Positions 1-10,439 of a stretch of DNA of 35,014 nucleotides are shown one piece after another. Below the pieces are notes generated by a model. The model searched no databases and was not told where the DNA came from. It saw only the letters and a program-made list of their open reading frames with translations. The translations under genes were made by a program, and so were the position numbers. Position 1 is the stretch's first letter, and the number at the start of each line of letters is the position of its first letter. Source of the stretch: Mesostigma viride. Lineage: Eukaryota; Streptophyta; Mesostigmatophyceae; Mesostigmatales; Mesostigmataceae. The stretch covers positions 1-35,014 of the forward strand of contig RPFO01001273.1 of NCBI GenBank assembly GCA_009746045.1. Reading direction: 5' to 3'.

Positions 1-1562
1 TCATATTATGCGGAAAAGTGTCAGATAAGAGCGCCTACATAAGGGTAGACATGTATTTAAGTACGTGAAAGGCATGCGCTGCATACTGTTTATCCCCACT
101 TCTATAAATTAAATTAGAAGCTAAGATAAGGAGATAGTTCATACATAGATAGCTGTTGTCCTGTCTTACGTACACGTGTATGTAATGCGTGCGCCGGACG
201 AGGGTACACGTTCACGATGAATGACATACACCGCGTCCACATTTTTTGGTACACGTTATGCACGTCCACGATTTATACTTTACATAATGTGCGAATTTCG
301 CACAAGCCATCGTCAATGATGCTATGCTTTCAGTACATATAAACAGTCCAAGCGAACACATTATATTTCATGAGCCTGTCGGGCAAAATTAATTTTGGCG
401 TGTATGCCAAATTTTAACACGTCGATATGGCATGGCGGCTGTACGTACCGGTGGCAGCCCTTACGCACCTTTCGTAAATACGAGGAAGCCAGACGTAAAT
501 AACTGAGGATCGAATTTCAGACTTCTGACTTCCGCCGCATCCTTTTAAACCGCAACGCGTCAGTTCATTATTGGCCCCTACATCGAGGGTACCCCATGTT
601 TGTTGCGTTTCTCCCCGTTTCTCCCTCGTTGCGGAACCGCAAAATCGGTGAGTGCCACTTGCGGAACTGGCTATGGCGATTCTTCCTGACCCCGTATCTT
701 TCTGTAGACATAAGCTTTTACGCAACGGAAGGTGGCGTTGGATAGCCCTACACTTCCTTCATATAAATACGTCATTTAATTTTTTTTGATTAGTTGCGTA
801 ACTAGTTGCGTTACCGCGGGTTGGTACTGTACTGGCGGGGCGGGGACCTCTATGTCAACAAGAAACTGTGGAAGTCCCCCGGGGCTTCCCCGGGATAGAG
901 CACTCCAGCTAGTTGTCTAGATGGGGGCAATCGATGATGGGATAGCTTAGTAGGCATTACAGCACTTGAAACGATATTAGCGCACAGCGTTATAGTACCT
1001 TCAATTAGCTCTGGCACCTTGTGGCCATCAGCTTGCGCCTTAATTAGCCGACGTCTTGAGCCCACCTCACATTTGTAGCATAAGCTATGCGTCAGCCTAC
1101 CTATGGCATTGCACTGGTTGTATTGCACCCACAGTGTTGCGCCCCGGCACCATGCCGTGGAGAGAGCGCTCTGTGGCCTGCCCACCTGCGGCAGTGAGAG
1201 AAGCTAGGGCGCCCTCCCTCCTTCTCACTGTGTATATAGGGTTGAAGGTTCCTTCTTTACTCTGTATTGGCACCCACGTGACGCAGTCGTGACTGAACGT
1301 GCTTATTAATTCTTAGCCTTTGTTTTTTTTCCATAAAACCTTTTTGGTTTGTTATCATCTGTCTCCCTCGATCCATGCAGGTCTTCCTACAGATAGCCAC
1401 GCGGCTCCCGTGGTCTTCACGTGTCTTTCCCGATATCTCAGACAAATACCCTAGCGGCGAAAATTCCACGTACGACGTTGGATCACCATGCGTCCATGAA
1501 TTAATAGTTGTCTCACATATCAAGTAACGTGCGTGTTTGGAACTTGCCCGTTGAAACTCTAC
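1..1562. other. No supportable gene
   Basis: Mixed-composition sequence. The open frames here are short, lack recognisable motifs and overlap one another on both strands. I see no RNA gene or clear repeat. Confidence 0.5.
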
Positions 1563-1763
1563 GGCGGAGCCAATTTTCGGAAGAACCTCACCCTTATGCT
1601 TGCAAAGTCGGGACAAATTCGGTGGATGTATGTATGTATGTATGTATGGATGGATGGATTGACGGATTTTCATCCCCTATTCCTATGTTTTCTCACGTGT
1701 ACGGCCTTATAAGCTTCGCCAATTCTGGCGAACCTAACGGTTCTTCCGAAAATTGTCTCCGCC
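1563..1763. mobile_element. Candidate 201-bp MITE with 25-bp terminal inverted repeats
   Basis: The left end reads GGCGGAGCCAATTTTCGG followed by AAGAACC. The right end, read on the minus strand, starts GGCGGAGACAATTTTCGG and also continues AAGAACC. That is 25 bp of inverted repeat with one mismatch, about 150 bp apart. The interior has no coding capacity and carries a GTAT/GGAT microsatellite. This is the form of a miniature inverted-repeat element. I could not see a convincing target-site duplication (left flank CTCTAC, right flank TGATAA), so it could also be a simple long hairpin. Confidence 0.5.
1624..1660. repeat. GTAT / GGAT tetranucleotide microsatellite
   Basis: Several copies of GTAT run directly into GGAT copies, inside the candidate MITE. 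Confidence 0.85.
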
Positions 1764-4070
1764 TGATAATGATTAAGAGCCTGCACAGTTTCACGAAACC
1801 AGTTGGGCAATCTTCGTGCGCGTGTGCTCAAATTATTGTTCAGTGTCAATATTCGTTAAAAATAAATGCCAGCATCTTTCTTGCGTTGTGGTTTACTCGA
1901 GGCTCCTAGATCGCCATCGGCATCGCCTGAGCCCAAACGCATGCAGCCGCCCTAGTGAAGAACCTCGCTGGCGCGAGGTCGCCTTCGATCGACATCAACT
2001 CCCTCGCGACTATTGGCACCGAATATCCCGGAACATTTCATGGATAATGTGTTACATACGGGACGCACGCCGATCGCTTCTCGCACACGTGCTGGCCAGC
2101 GCCTCTACCCGACTTGAATCGCCTTAATCTGCCGAGCGGCGCGGCACGGCTACCCACTTCACTGCTGACCGCCTGCCCAGCTTCGCTCGCCCTCGCCTTC
2201 AGCACATCGCTCTCTGCTCGATCCCTCCTCGGGCGCTCCGACGCCGAGCTCTGGCCCCCCCACCCCCCGGCCGCCCCCACATTCGTGACCGAATTGACCA
2301 CCTTTAATTTGCGCCCTCCTTAGGGAGCAGCACGTGACCTCCTCGCTGCAGATGTGGCGGCCATGGGAGGCATGCTGGCTGCCGAGCTTCCCCTCCGCCT
2401 CCACCACCGCCACCGCCACCGCCACCGCCAGGCTGCCACCTCCACCCTCCTCGCCTCTACCGCCACCACCAACGCCATAACCGCCCAGCTCCTCGCGCCC
2501 GACATGCAAGTGGCTCGCGGACCACGCCGGCCATCGCCATCGAGTGCTTGCAAAATACCGCATGGACAGGCCTCACCGCGCCCAGGCGGTGAAGGACATT
2601 GCCGCCAGGCCAGCCCCTGCTGCCGGGCCATGGCCGGCGATGCACCTCCCGCACCCAGACCTGGGTCGCCATGCTGCTGAACCACACCACCTCGATCACC
2701 TCCGCCAGATGTCGCCGCTCAGCTCAATTAAGCAACAGACGCTCGAACTCCGCGAGGAGGCCTTGAGCTCGACACAAGTGGAGCCAAGTAAAACGTCATC
2801 GTCAAGTACTTCTTCCGGCCTGACACTGAGGAAGCTGCGTTTTTTAGTCGGACAGCGTCGGGGAAGGAGCCATACATGCAGGCCAGGGCCAGCGACTACG
2901 GTGGAAAGAATGATTTACAGGTGGAGGCGAATCAGTGCCTTCAGTATAAGCGACCAGCCGGGCAGCCAGATGAGTTGTACCTCCGAGACCCTTGCCAAGG
3001 CATTCGAGAACAAAGTCCTTGTATTCCCATGGCTCTCACTGGCGCGAGGTCAGGCTGGGGGCGATCCGCCTTCCGCGCTCGCGCCCGGCGGTAATTAAGG
3101 CTGGACCGTTCCCGCTGCTCCTCACCTTTAACACCATTGGCGGATAAGCTGGAGTTCCTCATGAGCGTCGCAAGCGGCTCGGTGGGACCTCCTATACATG
3201 CACGCTGAACGGCGACTTGACCCCAGGGCGCAGCAACTATGGCGATGGGATCGAGCTCTGGCCGACGTACGTAGTACCTCCAGCTCCGGCGAGCAGCAGG
3301 GAAGCAGCCGGTTTGCTGGAGGTGGGCTAGCTGCGATCTATACGTTTCGACCACAAGCCATGGCAGGCGGCCCCCGCCACCCCAGAATTAAACCTGGAGT
3401 GCCCTAGGGGACATATATAGAGTAGTGTACAGCATAGACAGGCTTAGCCTCCGTGGCCCATGTGTGAACAGTATACTTGGCCTTTACTAGGCCAAAAAAA
3501 CTTCTCCCAAAGTCATTTAGAGTAGCGTGAAGACGATTTTAAGTTCAGGGCTATCAGACAGATGAATTATCAGACACTCTGGACAGAACATAAGCCCCAT
3601 GCAGGGCTCAAGCGGTCTACCAGAGAGCGGAGCTCGTCATGCGGGACATTAGGACATCATCTAGGAAAAATGCAGGAAAAGGCCTCTAGTCGTGGACAGG
3701 AGTGACGTCAACCAGATTGGATTTGGCGACATCACAACGACGGGCTGGCAACCAATTGGAACCACACCACCATGGTTTCATGGCGTACCTGCACCTTGTT
3801 GTCCTGTAACCAATCTACCGCCTTGCAACACACCGGCTGCAGTGATGGTTCCTACGGTAGCTTCTTCCTCTAGATATCGGGACTCCATTCTTTATTTTTT
3901 ATATGGGGACTCCATTCACAGGCTGGGCTAGTGTGACAACGCCAGGGAAGATACTCTTGCGTCCAAAGTTGATGGCTACAGGTACACCATGTGAGGACGG
4001 GGCACAACCTCGAGGGCACGGTGGGTATGTATCGAGGTTGGATGGCCTGCCTGATGTGTTGGCTGCATAG
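1764..4070. other. GC-rich region, no confident gene
   Basis: Overlapping open frames occur on both strands between about 2.0 and 3.4 kb. They are explained by high GC and proline/arginine-rich translation, and none shows a family motif I recognise. The plus strand from about 2.8 to 4.0 kb has short stretches that look like decayed coding sequence, but I cannot define exons. It lies just upstream of a better exon candidate at 4071-4271. Confidence 0.35.
2391..2437. repeat. CCACCG-type hexamer repeat
   Basis: Imperfect CCACCG copies produce the His/Arg-rich and Trp/Arg-rich shadow ORFs at this place. Confidence 0.7.
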
Positions 4071-4271
4071 CCTCAATCATACACCCCAGCTTGCCAAGGG
4101 CTTATTCCCGGGACTTCTCGCACGCTGCGTAACTCCAAAGTTACAACCAAGCGACAACCAATTGTTGTGGATCCAGGGCAGAGCCTTGCTGACCACTCAT
4201 CTGACTTCAAGTTCAATGGCCGCATAATCCCGCAAGTTGCGATATTTATGCATCCGGTGCCCTTGGGCTGA
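4071..4271 (+). CDS. Candidate 3'-terminal exon, unknown protein
   Basis: The frame opens right after a TAG whose AG could be a splice acceptor (GCATAG at 4065-4070). It runs 66 codons to TGA at 4269-4271. Composition is balanced and protein-like, with segments such as LRNSKVTTKRQPIVVDPG and GRIIPQVAIFMHPVPLG. It has no low-complexity bias, unlike its surroundings. I do not recognise a family. The stop lies only 32 bp from the stop of the convergent GT47 gene on the other strand, a plausible tail-to-tail arrangement. It may instead be a chance open frame, since no start or upstream exon could be fixed. Confidence 0.3.
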   Translation, partial: PQSYTPACQGLIPGTSRTLRNSKVTTKRQPIVVDPGQSLADHSSDFKFNGRIIPQVAIFMHPVPLG

Positions 4272-4303
4272 GTCAGCCCGAAAATAGTGTGATAGCGATT
4301 ATG

Positions 4304-4792
4304 TCATCGACGCTGCTGCAACTGAGTGCTCTGATGCTCCCTGAGCCGCAGCCGTACATACAGCAGCTCCAAGATGGTGTCCAAGGCATCACTGCCAAGC
4401 TCCTCACCACCCATCGCGGGTGAACTCCACTGTGGCAGCTGTCGCCGCATCGACTCCACATCATATCCAAGCCCCGCCAGCCGGTCCACCATGTCTCTCC
4501 GGTAGCGCGCGTAGACAAAGCGCGGCCACACGCGGCGGATGTTGGCCTGCATTTGCTGGATGGTCTCGTGAGGCACCTCAGACAGGATCGTGTGCAAGTG
4601 GGGGATATCGCGCTCGTGCACGCGTATGGATATCTTGGTCGCATCGATCACGTTGGAGAACCAAGGGTCCACGTCGTCCATGATCATCACAGGGATGCAC
4701 CCGTAAAGCAGAGAGCGCACGAAACCGTGGCTCCACCCATCTCCCGGGAGCGCGCCGCAAAATTTGGAGCGCGCGAGGTCCTCCAGATAATG
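4304..4792 (-). CDS. GT47 exostosin-family glycosyltransferase, last exon
   Basis: This is the C-terminal part of a GT47 (exostosin-like) glycosyltransferase, a Golgi-type enzyme family that adds sugars to wall or matrix glycans and glycoproteins. The exon starts after acceptor ATGAACAG (4793-4800) with HYLEDLARSKFC, then GALPGDGWSHGF, then RSLLYGCIPVMIMDD. This is the canonical 'SKFCL.P.G....R..EA...GC.PVI..D' block near the nucleotide-sugar site. About 120 residues of helical C-terminus follow, ending in a Gln/Arg tail and TGA. It is 163 codons including stop. It joins in phase 0 to the exon ending at 7155, giving the contiguous motif GHSD-HYLEDLARSKFC that the family expects. An open frame starting further inside (4720) misses the first conserved residues and is not the true exon start. 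Confidence 0.85.
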   Translation of the reverse strand, partial: HYLEDLARSKFCGALPGDGWSHGFVRSLLYGCIPVMIMDDVDPWFSNVIDATKISIRVHERDIPHLHTILSEVPHETIQQMQANIRRVWPRFVYARYRRDMVDRLAGLGYDVESMRRQLPQWSSPAMGGEELGSDALDTILELLYVRLRLREHQSTQLQQRR

Positions 4793-5086
4793 CTGTTCAT
4801 GGCAGATTCAGTGGTAGTTGTGGGCAGGGGGAATGAAACAGTACCAGAAGTATTAGGGAAGCAAGAATGCAGAAGGGGGGGGAGGAGAAATTGATGGGCT
4901 GTGATGGGATGAATCGATGTGGGGGAGCACAACCATTGATGAAGGACAGAGCACGGGATGTGATATCACATCAAAACTGCGCTATTGACTCCATCAGCGC
5001 TATAGACGTGCCCTATGTACATTCTATACATCTATCAACAAGTACAGTAATAGTGATAGTAATGCAAACAGGCATATGGAACAGGT

Positions 5087-6142
5087 CCGTGTTGGTGCCC
5101 GTGCCCGTGCCCGTGTTGGTGCCGGTGCCGGTGCCAGTGCCAGTGATGGTGCCGGTGCCAGTGCCAGTGATGGTGCCGGTGCCGGCTGGGGCTGGGGCTG
5201 GGGCTGGGGCTGGGGCTGGGGCTGGGGCTGGGGCTGGGGCTGGGGCTGGGGCTGGGGCTGGGGCTGGGGCTGGGGCTGGGGCCTTAGGGTGGGGTGGGGT
5301 GGGGGTGGGGTGGGTGGGGGTGGGGGTGGGGTGGGGTGGGGGTGGGGTGGGGTGGGGTGGGGGTGGGGTGGGGTGGGGGGGGGTGGGGTGGGGTGGGTGG
5401 GGTGGGGGTGGGGGTGGGGGTGGGGTGGGGTGGGGGTGGGGTGGGGTGGGGGTGGGGTGGGGGTGGGGTGGGGTGGGGGTGGGGGTGGGTGGGGGGGGGG
5501 TGGGGTGGGGGTGGGGTGGGGGTGGGGGTGGGGGGGGTGGGTGGGGGTGGGGGTGGGGTGGGGTGGGGGTGGGGGTGGGTGGGGGTGGGGGTGGGGTGGG
5601 GTGGGTGGGGTGGGGGTGGGGTGGGGTGGGGGGGGGGTGGGGTGGGGTGGGGTGGGGGTGGGGTGGGGTGGGTGTGGGGTGGGGGTGGGGGTGGGGGTGG
5701 GGTGGGGTGGGGGTGGGGTGGAGGTGGAGGTGGAGGTGGAGGTGGAGGTGGAGGTGGAGGTGGAGGTGGAGGTGGAGGTGGAGGTGGAGGTGGAGGTGGA
5801 GGTGGAGGTGGAGGTGGAGGTGGAGGTGGAGGTGGAGGTGGAGGTGGAGGTGGAGGTGGAGGTGGAGGTGGAGGTGGAGGTGGAGGTGGAGGTGGAGGTG
5901 GATCGGGTGGAGGTGGAGGTGGAGGTGGAGGTGGAGGTGGAGGTGGAGGTGGAGGTGGAGGTGGAGGTGGAGGTGGAGGTGGAGGTGGAGGTGGAGGTGG
6001 AGGTGGAGGTGGAGGTGGAGGTGGAGGTGGAGGTGGAGGTGGAGGTGGAGGTGGAGGTGGAGGTGGAGGTGGAGGTGGAGGTGGAGGTGGAGGTGGAGGT
6101 GGAGGTGGAGGTGGAGGTGGAGGTGGAGGTGGAGGTGGAGGT
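5087..6142. repeat. Compound G-rich hexamer minisatellite, 1.05 kb
   Basis: Four related arrays follow one another with G on the plus strand: GTGCCC/GTGCCG/GTGCCA (5087-5183), GGGGCT about 16 copies (5184-5282), mixed GGGGT/GGGGGT (about 5284-5718), and GGAGGT about 70 copies (5719-6142). The last has a single interruption, GGATCGGGT, near 5900. Because the dominant period is 6, all frames stay open and produce Gly/Trp, Arg/Trp, Pro or Ser/Thr repeat ORFs that are not genes. Runs of 4-5 G at short spacing give very high G-quadruplex potential on this strand. The array lies inside the GT47 intron, so the pre-mRNA carries the C-rich strand. Confidence 0.95.
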
Positions 6143-6945
6143 CGAGGGAGAGTAGTGGTAGACATAGAAATGATAATACGCATGCAACAATGCTGACCGA
6201 CATGGACGTCCATCATTCTTATGACAACGACACTTCTCGGTGCTGAGAATGACAACAAACAAGAACTCATAAAACGCGATCGAAACAGGAAGAACGATAG
6301 CCACTCAGGATGCGTGGCGAGCGATTCCAACACACTACTACAGGCCTGCGGCAACACAGCTCTGCTGGCCCGTCTGGGAGCCCTGGGTGGAGTGGAATCG
6401 CCTGGGTCACGTGCAGGGATAAATAAAATGTCAACATGCAGCATATCCGTGCCAGGTCAAATGCAGGTCAAGGACTTTAGGTAGACTGGTACTCTGCGCG
6501 CCAGGGTTGCATCGATAGCCTCGCATAAACACATCTGGGGGGAGTAAGTTAAAAGGGTACAAGCGTAATTGAAGTTACGAGGTGAGGTGAAGGAGTTGAA
6601 CAACTTGCACAATCAAACCCAGAGAGTGCACGCAAAAGCAAACAAGGTCCACATATGGTCACCCTGCTCAGCACCCGACCAGAAACAAGATCGAGCATCT
6701 CATCACTGTTGGCAATTCTTTCTATTTTTATTATCACAGCCTTCGTTGCTGGTAGACAGGGCTTTTGTCGTGCATTAAAATCAAGCACATTTTCCCATAC
6801 GGAGGAGAGTAATGATACCCCGTCAAAGCGTGACATGCTAGCACTTAGTACTCTCTTAATAAACATCAAGAGTACACAAGGCTGCCCTTGGGGAAAAATA
6901 CTATCAAGCAGATAAGCGTACATCCTGGGATGACCATGTTAATAC

Positions 6946-7035
6946 AGCATCAGTGGTCTTGTTAGTACCGTATCAGTGGTCTTGTTAGTACAACTCATCA
7001 GTAGTCTTGTTAGTACCGTATCAGTAGTCTCGCCT
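6946..7035. repeat. Small 4-copy repeat (ATCAGTGGTCTTGTTAGTAC)
   Basis: Four imperfect copies of about 20-31 bp, alternating a TACCGT and a shorter spacer, lie in the GT47 intron about 120 bp from its donor. Confidence 0.75.
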
Positions 7036-7154
7036 CTACACCCTGGAGACCATGTGAAGTAATAATGCAAACTGGTAGGAGAAAACCCCCGTAATCACCA
7101 TAATGTCACATCACGCACATTTAGGCAAGGACACGAAACAAAATGCATACTCAC

Positions 7155-8513
7155 GTCCGAGTGCCCGGGGACCAAGTAGATCCCCTGTGACTGCCCCTCC
7201 TCCCCCAAATAATGACGCGCAAGCGTCTGCCGCACGCCCCAGCTGTATTTTTCTTGCGCCCTCCCACCAGGGACGCCCGCTCGCTCATGCGCCTCCTGGC
7301 CGAGATCGCCCGCGAAATAGAACAGGAACTCGTGGTTGTACTTTGGGCAGTCGGACGAGGGGCAGGGCCGCTCGCCCAACTCATACGCCTCCCGGCCCTT
7401 CAGCCAACGGTGGTAGAGCGAGTGATTGCTACTTAACCACGAATAGTAAGGGGAAGGGAATATAATGTCCTTGTCAGGGTCGTACCCAGGGGCATCGCCC
7501 CGCTCCTCCACGTCCCCCGCCCACGTCACACCCCGTGAGTTAAACTTGGTCCCTGGTGGGTCCATGGACAGGGGCACGTCCTGAAATGCCATCCCGAACA
7601 GCCACCTGTCATGCACAAAGTGCTCCTCCCGGATGTACATCGACCCTGTGTAGGCCGTCCGCGGTGCCACGTAGCGCGCGCCCCAGGAGGTCAGGAGCAC
7701 CGAGTTGCGGATGACGGCAGGCGCGCCCGCCGAGCCCTCGTCCCACGTCCACGTCCAGATGTGGTCGGTCCCATTGCGCCGGTCCCAGTACGGGTAGTGA
7801 GTGCGAATGTGCACGAGGATCAGCTTGACCGCCTGGGCAGCGGCGACCGAATGGTGCCCACCCGTCATCATCCGGTGGCGTGGGTGGTCATCGGACAGCA
7901 TGATGTAGCAGGACATGAGGAAGGGCACGTAGAAATAGTCCGCTTCGTCCGGGTCTAGCGTGCGATGATCGCTTTGTAGCAGCCACTCTAGGAACAAGAA
8001 ATCAAAACTGTAGAGCCACTCCTGGAATAGAGGCACATTCCTCGATCCGATCACATGGAACCACCGGGTCGTGCAAACTTCCGGGTGGCGCAGTTGGAGC
8101 AGCCAGGCGTTGAACATGGGGGGCAGCTCGTAGACGTAGATGCGGGGTCGCTTGGCCGAGGGTTTTTTAATCGTGTGGCTGGAGGCATCCTTGCGGCCGC
8201 TGCTGTCGCTGGTGCTGTCGCTGATGCTGCCGATGTCGCTTCGTTTCTTTTCTCTTCTATCTTCGCTGTCACGGGTGTTGCTAACGATGTCGTAGTTGCC
8301 ACTGCCAGTGCTGGCGTCTGCGTCATTATCGTCACTACCAGCAGCACTGCCAGGGAGCCCTCCAGATGCTTCGTCATCAGGGGCAGGCACCCCGGCAGTT
8401 AAAACTCTGTCTTTGCTAGGGATAGGGATATCGTTGCCATTGTTGTCCACAGAGCTGATTGTTCCAGTATTACTGGATGGCTGAGACATAGGCAACGTTT
8501 CCCCCCTAAGGTC
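7155..8513 (-). CDS. GT47 exostosin-family glycosyltransferase, main catalytic exon
   Basis: The exon carries most of an exostosin/GT47 domain. After about 120 residues of Ser/Asp/Gly-rich linker come RIYVYELPPMFN (about 8144), the domain's first strand, then DPDEADYFYVPF (7955), HIWTWTWDEG (7763), PDKDIIFPSPYYS (7480), FLFYFAGDLG (7328) and YSWGVRQTL (7247). It ends at donor GGAC|GTGAGTATGC. These motifs, in this order, define the family; acceptor sugar and donor cannot be read from sequence. The 5' edge is uncertain. The frame stays open to 8609, into the repeat block of the neighbouring element. Candidate acceptors are GCGCAG|GAC (used here) and a later CTCAG|CCATCC. The N-terminal EGF exon lies 3.2 kb away across the candidate mobile element. 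Confidence 0.85.
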
Positions 8514-8595
8514 CTGCGCATGTGCCATTTCGTGCAACTTGCATGGCTTGTTGACGCAGCTCTTTGCCGGCCATTTGCCTCGAGGAACTCGGGGT

Positions 8596-8890
8596 GGTAA
8601 ATTTACCACTTTTTATCACTTTTTACCACCTTTTTACCACCTCGAGGTGGTAAAAGAGGTCTAAGGGTGGTAAAAAGTGATAAAAAGTGATAAAAAGTGA
8701 TATAAAGTGATAAAAAGTGGTAAAAAAGTGGTATATTTTACCACTTTTTACCACTTTGTGGTAAAAAGTGGTAAAGTGGTGGTAAAAGGCTTGTGCAAGT
8801 GGTAAAAAGTGATAAAAAGTGGTAAAACCAAAGAAGTGATAAAAAGTGGTAAAAAAATACCACATGAGCATGCACACAAGTGGTAAAAAC
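8596..8890. repeat. GTGGTAAAAA / GTGATAAAAA repeat block (left)
   Basis: Roughly 10-bp units of GTGGTAAAAA and GTGATAAAAA. The first about 45 bp is in the opposite orientation, so the left edge can itself fold back. The resulting Tyr/His/Phe-rich minus-strand ORF at 8623-8892 is an artefact. Confidence 0.9.
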
Positions 8891-9456
8891 ACAAGTGCTA
8901 AACCGACAAAAATGTCAGGCGCAAAACGACAAGAAAAGCATCTTTATTCATTCAATCATCAAAATATTGGCATGGTTGTCAGGTGAACCTGCTACATATG
9001 GTGTTTGTCAACCGTAGGAGACTTCTTGCGCCTGCGCCTGCCCCAACAGTATACCACGAGAAAAATCATGAGCTTTATTTCATTAAGTCATTAATGTGAA
9101 AAAAAACTCAGCACCACTAAGGTGGATTATAGGGTTATCATACAATATAGCCAATGTACCATCAAAGCCGCGAGCCACGAGGTAGCCATGGCTGACAGCG
9201 GAGATCATAACTTTCTCGTTTGGGCACCGAATTCGGCTGTGAATATCACAATCGCTTCGTCTTTCTAAGACGCACACGCTGATATAATTTTCCGAAGCTA
9301 TTGCGCAATATGTGATGAGCAAACGCTCCTCGACACAGGCAGCCTGGCGGCTGCGCTAAGCCCTGAAAATACGTCTGCAGCTCCGGCTGCAGCCTTGCCC
9401 TCAGGTCCGGAAGGCAGTGGTGACACTAGTCGGGCACTGGTGGTCGCCCAGATCCC

Positions 9457-9507
9457 TCATTTGATGCCCAGCACGTTGAACGCGTTGTGTCGGCACAGCG
9501 ATCCCCC
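9457..9507 (-). CDS. Candidate terminal exon, amidohydrolase-like tail
   Basis: Behind a pyrimidine-rich stretch and acceptor TTTGAATGCAG, a 17-codon frame reads GGSLCRHNAFNVLGIK and stops. The pattern 'N-A-x-x-x-L-G-hydrophobic' right at a C-terminus is typical of amidohydrolase-superfamily proteins, but the match is far too short to assign. It could be a gene fragment captured by the candidate element or part of a nested gene. Confidence 0.25.
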   Translation of the reverse strand, partial: GGSLCRHNAFNVLGIK

Positions 9508-9928
9508 CTGCATTCAAACAAAGGCACACCGATAACCAAGAAAAGAGTATGCAAATGTGTAGCCTTGTTCATTGAAATTATGGCTGGCTTACGCAAAGAG
9601 CGAATGTAAGATGACCTATACAGTGGGGCCGGAAACAGGTTGCTTGATGAGGACGTTAATCGGGCTTCACTGGCCGGGAGTGTCTAGTGGTGAGAACCAT
9701 TGCTGCGATCGCTTTCCCACCATTTACGAGGAAAAACCCGCAAATGAAAAACCACTGAAACGGTCTAGCTAGTCAGTCATTACATTAGCCATATGCCATG
9801 CATGTTTCCAAACGTCCAAGAACTGCACACGGTGCAAATGCAAAAATCCGGAGGACACGACTTCTTGGCTTCATATTTGTATGCAGAAGAATAAATAAGT
9901 GACATGCATTAAGGGCCCGCCTGCATAA

Positions 9929-10030
9929 AGGGCCTGCAGTCTGATTCGGGCCCAACGGCAGCACCGCCATAGAAGATAAGGGCCCGCAGTCTGATGCGGG
10001 CCCCACGGCACCACCGCCATAGCAGAGCTC
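9929..10030. repeat. Two 51-bp tandem copies with a GGGCCCGCA hairpin
   Basis: Copies start at 9929 and 9980. The second contains a perfect 9-bp stem (GGGCCCGCA ... TGCGGGCCC) around the loop GTCTGA; the first has the same hairpin with mismatches. Confidence 0.75.
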
Positions 10031-10192
10031 GAAGGGGTCGTGGTGCGCGTGAAAGGTAATGTATGCCCTTTGTCGGTAGGTACCGTTGGGGTCAAATTGG
10101 GTGCCGCCAAAATCGGGCCGACGAGTCAGCAGACTGAGGCCGTCGATGAGTGCCATCGTGCGGCTTGGGTAACTTCTGTTGGAAAACTTCAG
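9988..10192 (-). CDS. Exon-like fragment, unknown protein
   Basis: The minus-strand frame reads with balanced composition: KFSNRSYPSRTMALIDGLSL, then LTRRPDFGGTQFDPNGTYRQ, then RAYITFHAHHDPFELCYGG. After that it runs into the 51-bp GC-rich tandem repeat and turns repetitive. I do not recognise the family. The upstream edge has possible acceptors (CTGAAG, CCAACAG), but none is decisive. It sits inside the candidate Foldback-like element, as do two other exon-like relics on the same strand, so a captured host gene or a nested gene is possible. Confidence 0.25.
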
Positions 10193-10308
10193 GTAAGTTA
10201 ACTTAATGCAAACCACTGGTCGCCCGCGTCGGGAACCGGCCCAACGGCTCTCCCGCAAAAAATTACGCGGCATACTGCATAAGTCGTCGGATCGTTACAT
10301 TTCGACGG

Positions 10309-10430
10309 TCAAGATTTCATGATGAGGTTTGCGTTCAATTTGCCGCAGTTTGCAACCCAGAGAAAGTAGTCGTTGGACTCGTTGCCCACGATGAAACACA
10401 AACAAGCAAGCTGTGTCCGGCCCCACCGTC
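10309..10430 (-). CDS. Exon-like fragment, unknown protein
   Basis: A short minus-strand frame contains FIVGNESNDYFLWVANCG, then KLNANLIMKS and a stop at 10309-10311. The aromatic/Cys pattern looks like genuine protein rather than random translation. I cannot name a family or fix the start. It is in line with the other minus-strand fragments at 9988-10192 and 9457-9507. Confidence 0.2.
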
Positions 10431-10439
10431 TAGGTCATC

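Larger units (their letters stand above)
4793..7154 (-). other. Intron of the GT47 gene (2.36 kb)
   Basis: It is bounded on the minus strand by donor GAC|GTGAGTATGC (exon end 7155) and acceptor ATGAACAG|CATTATC (exon start 4792). Both ends leave phase 0. Inside are the 1.05-kb G-rich minisatellite and a small 4-copy repeat near the donor. A 124-codon minus-strand open frame at 6549-6923 has no motif I recognise, so I leave it uncalled. Confidence 0.75.

Noticed and set aside
2159-2699. Arg/Trp/Gly-rich ORFs around 2.2-2.7 kb
   Set aside because: They overlap on both strands and track the CCACCG repeat and high GC.
4867-6444. Gly/Trp, Arg/Trp, Val/Glu, Pro and Ser/Thr repeat ORFs of 300-460 codons
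   Set aside because: They come from hexamer arrays that keep all frames open and lie inside an intron of the GT47 gene.
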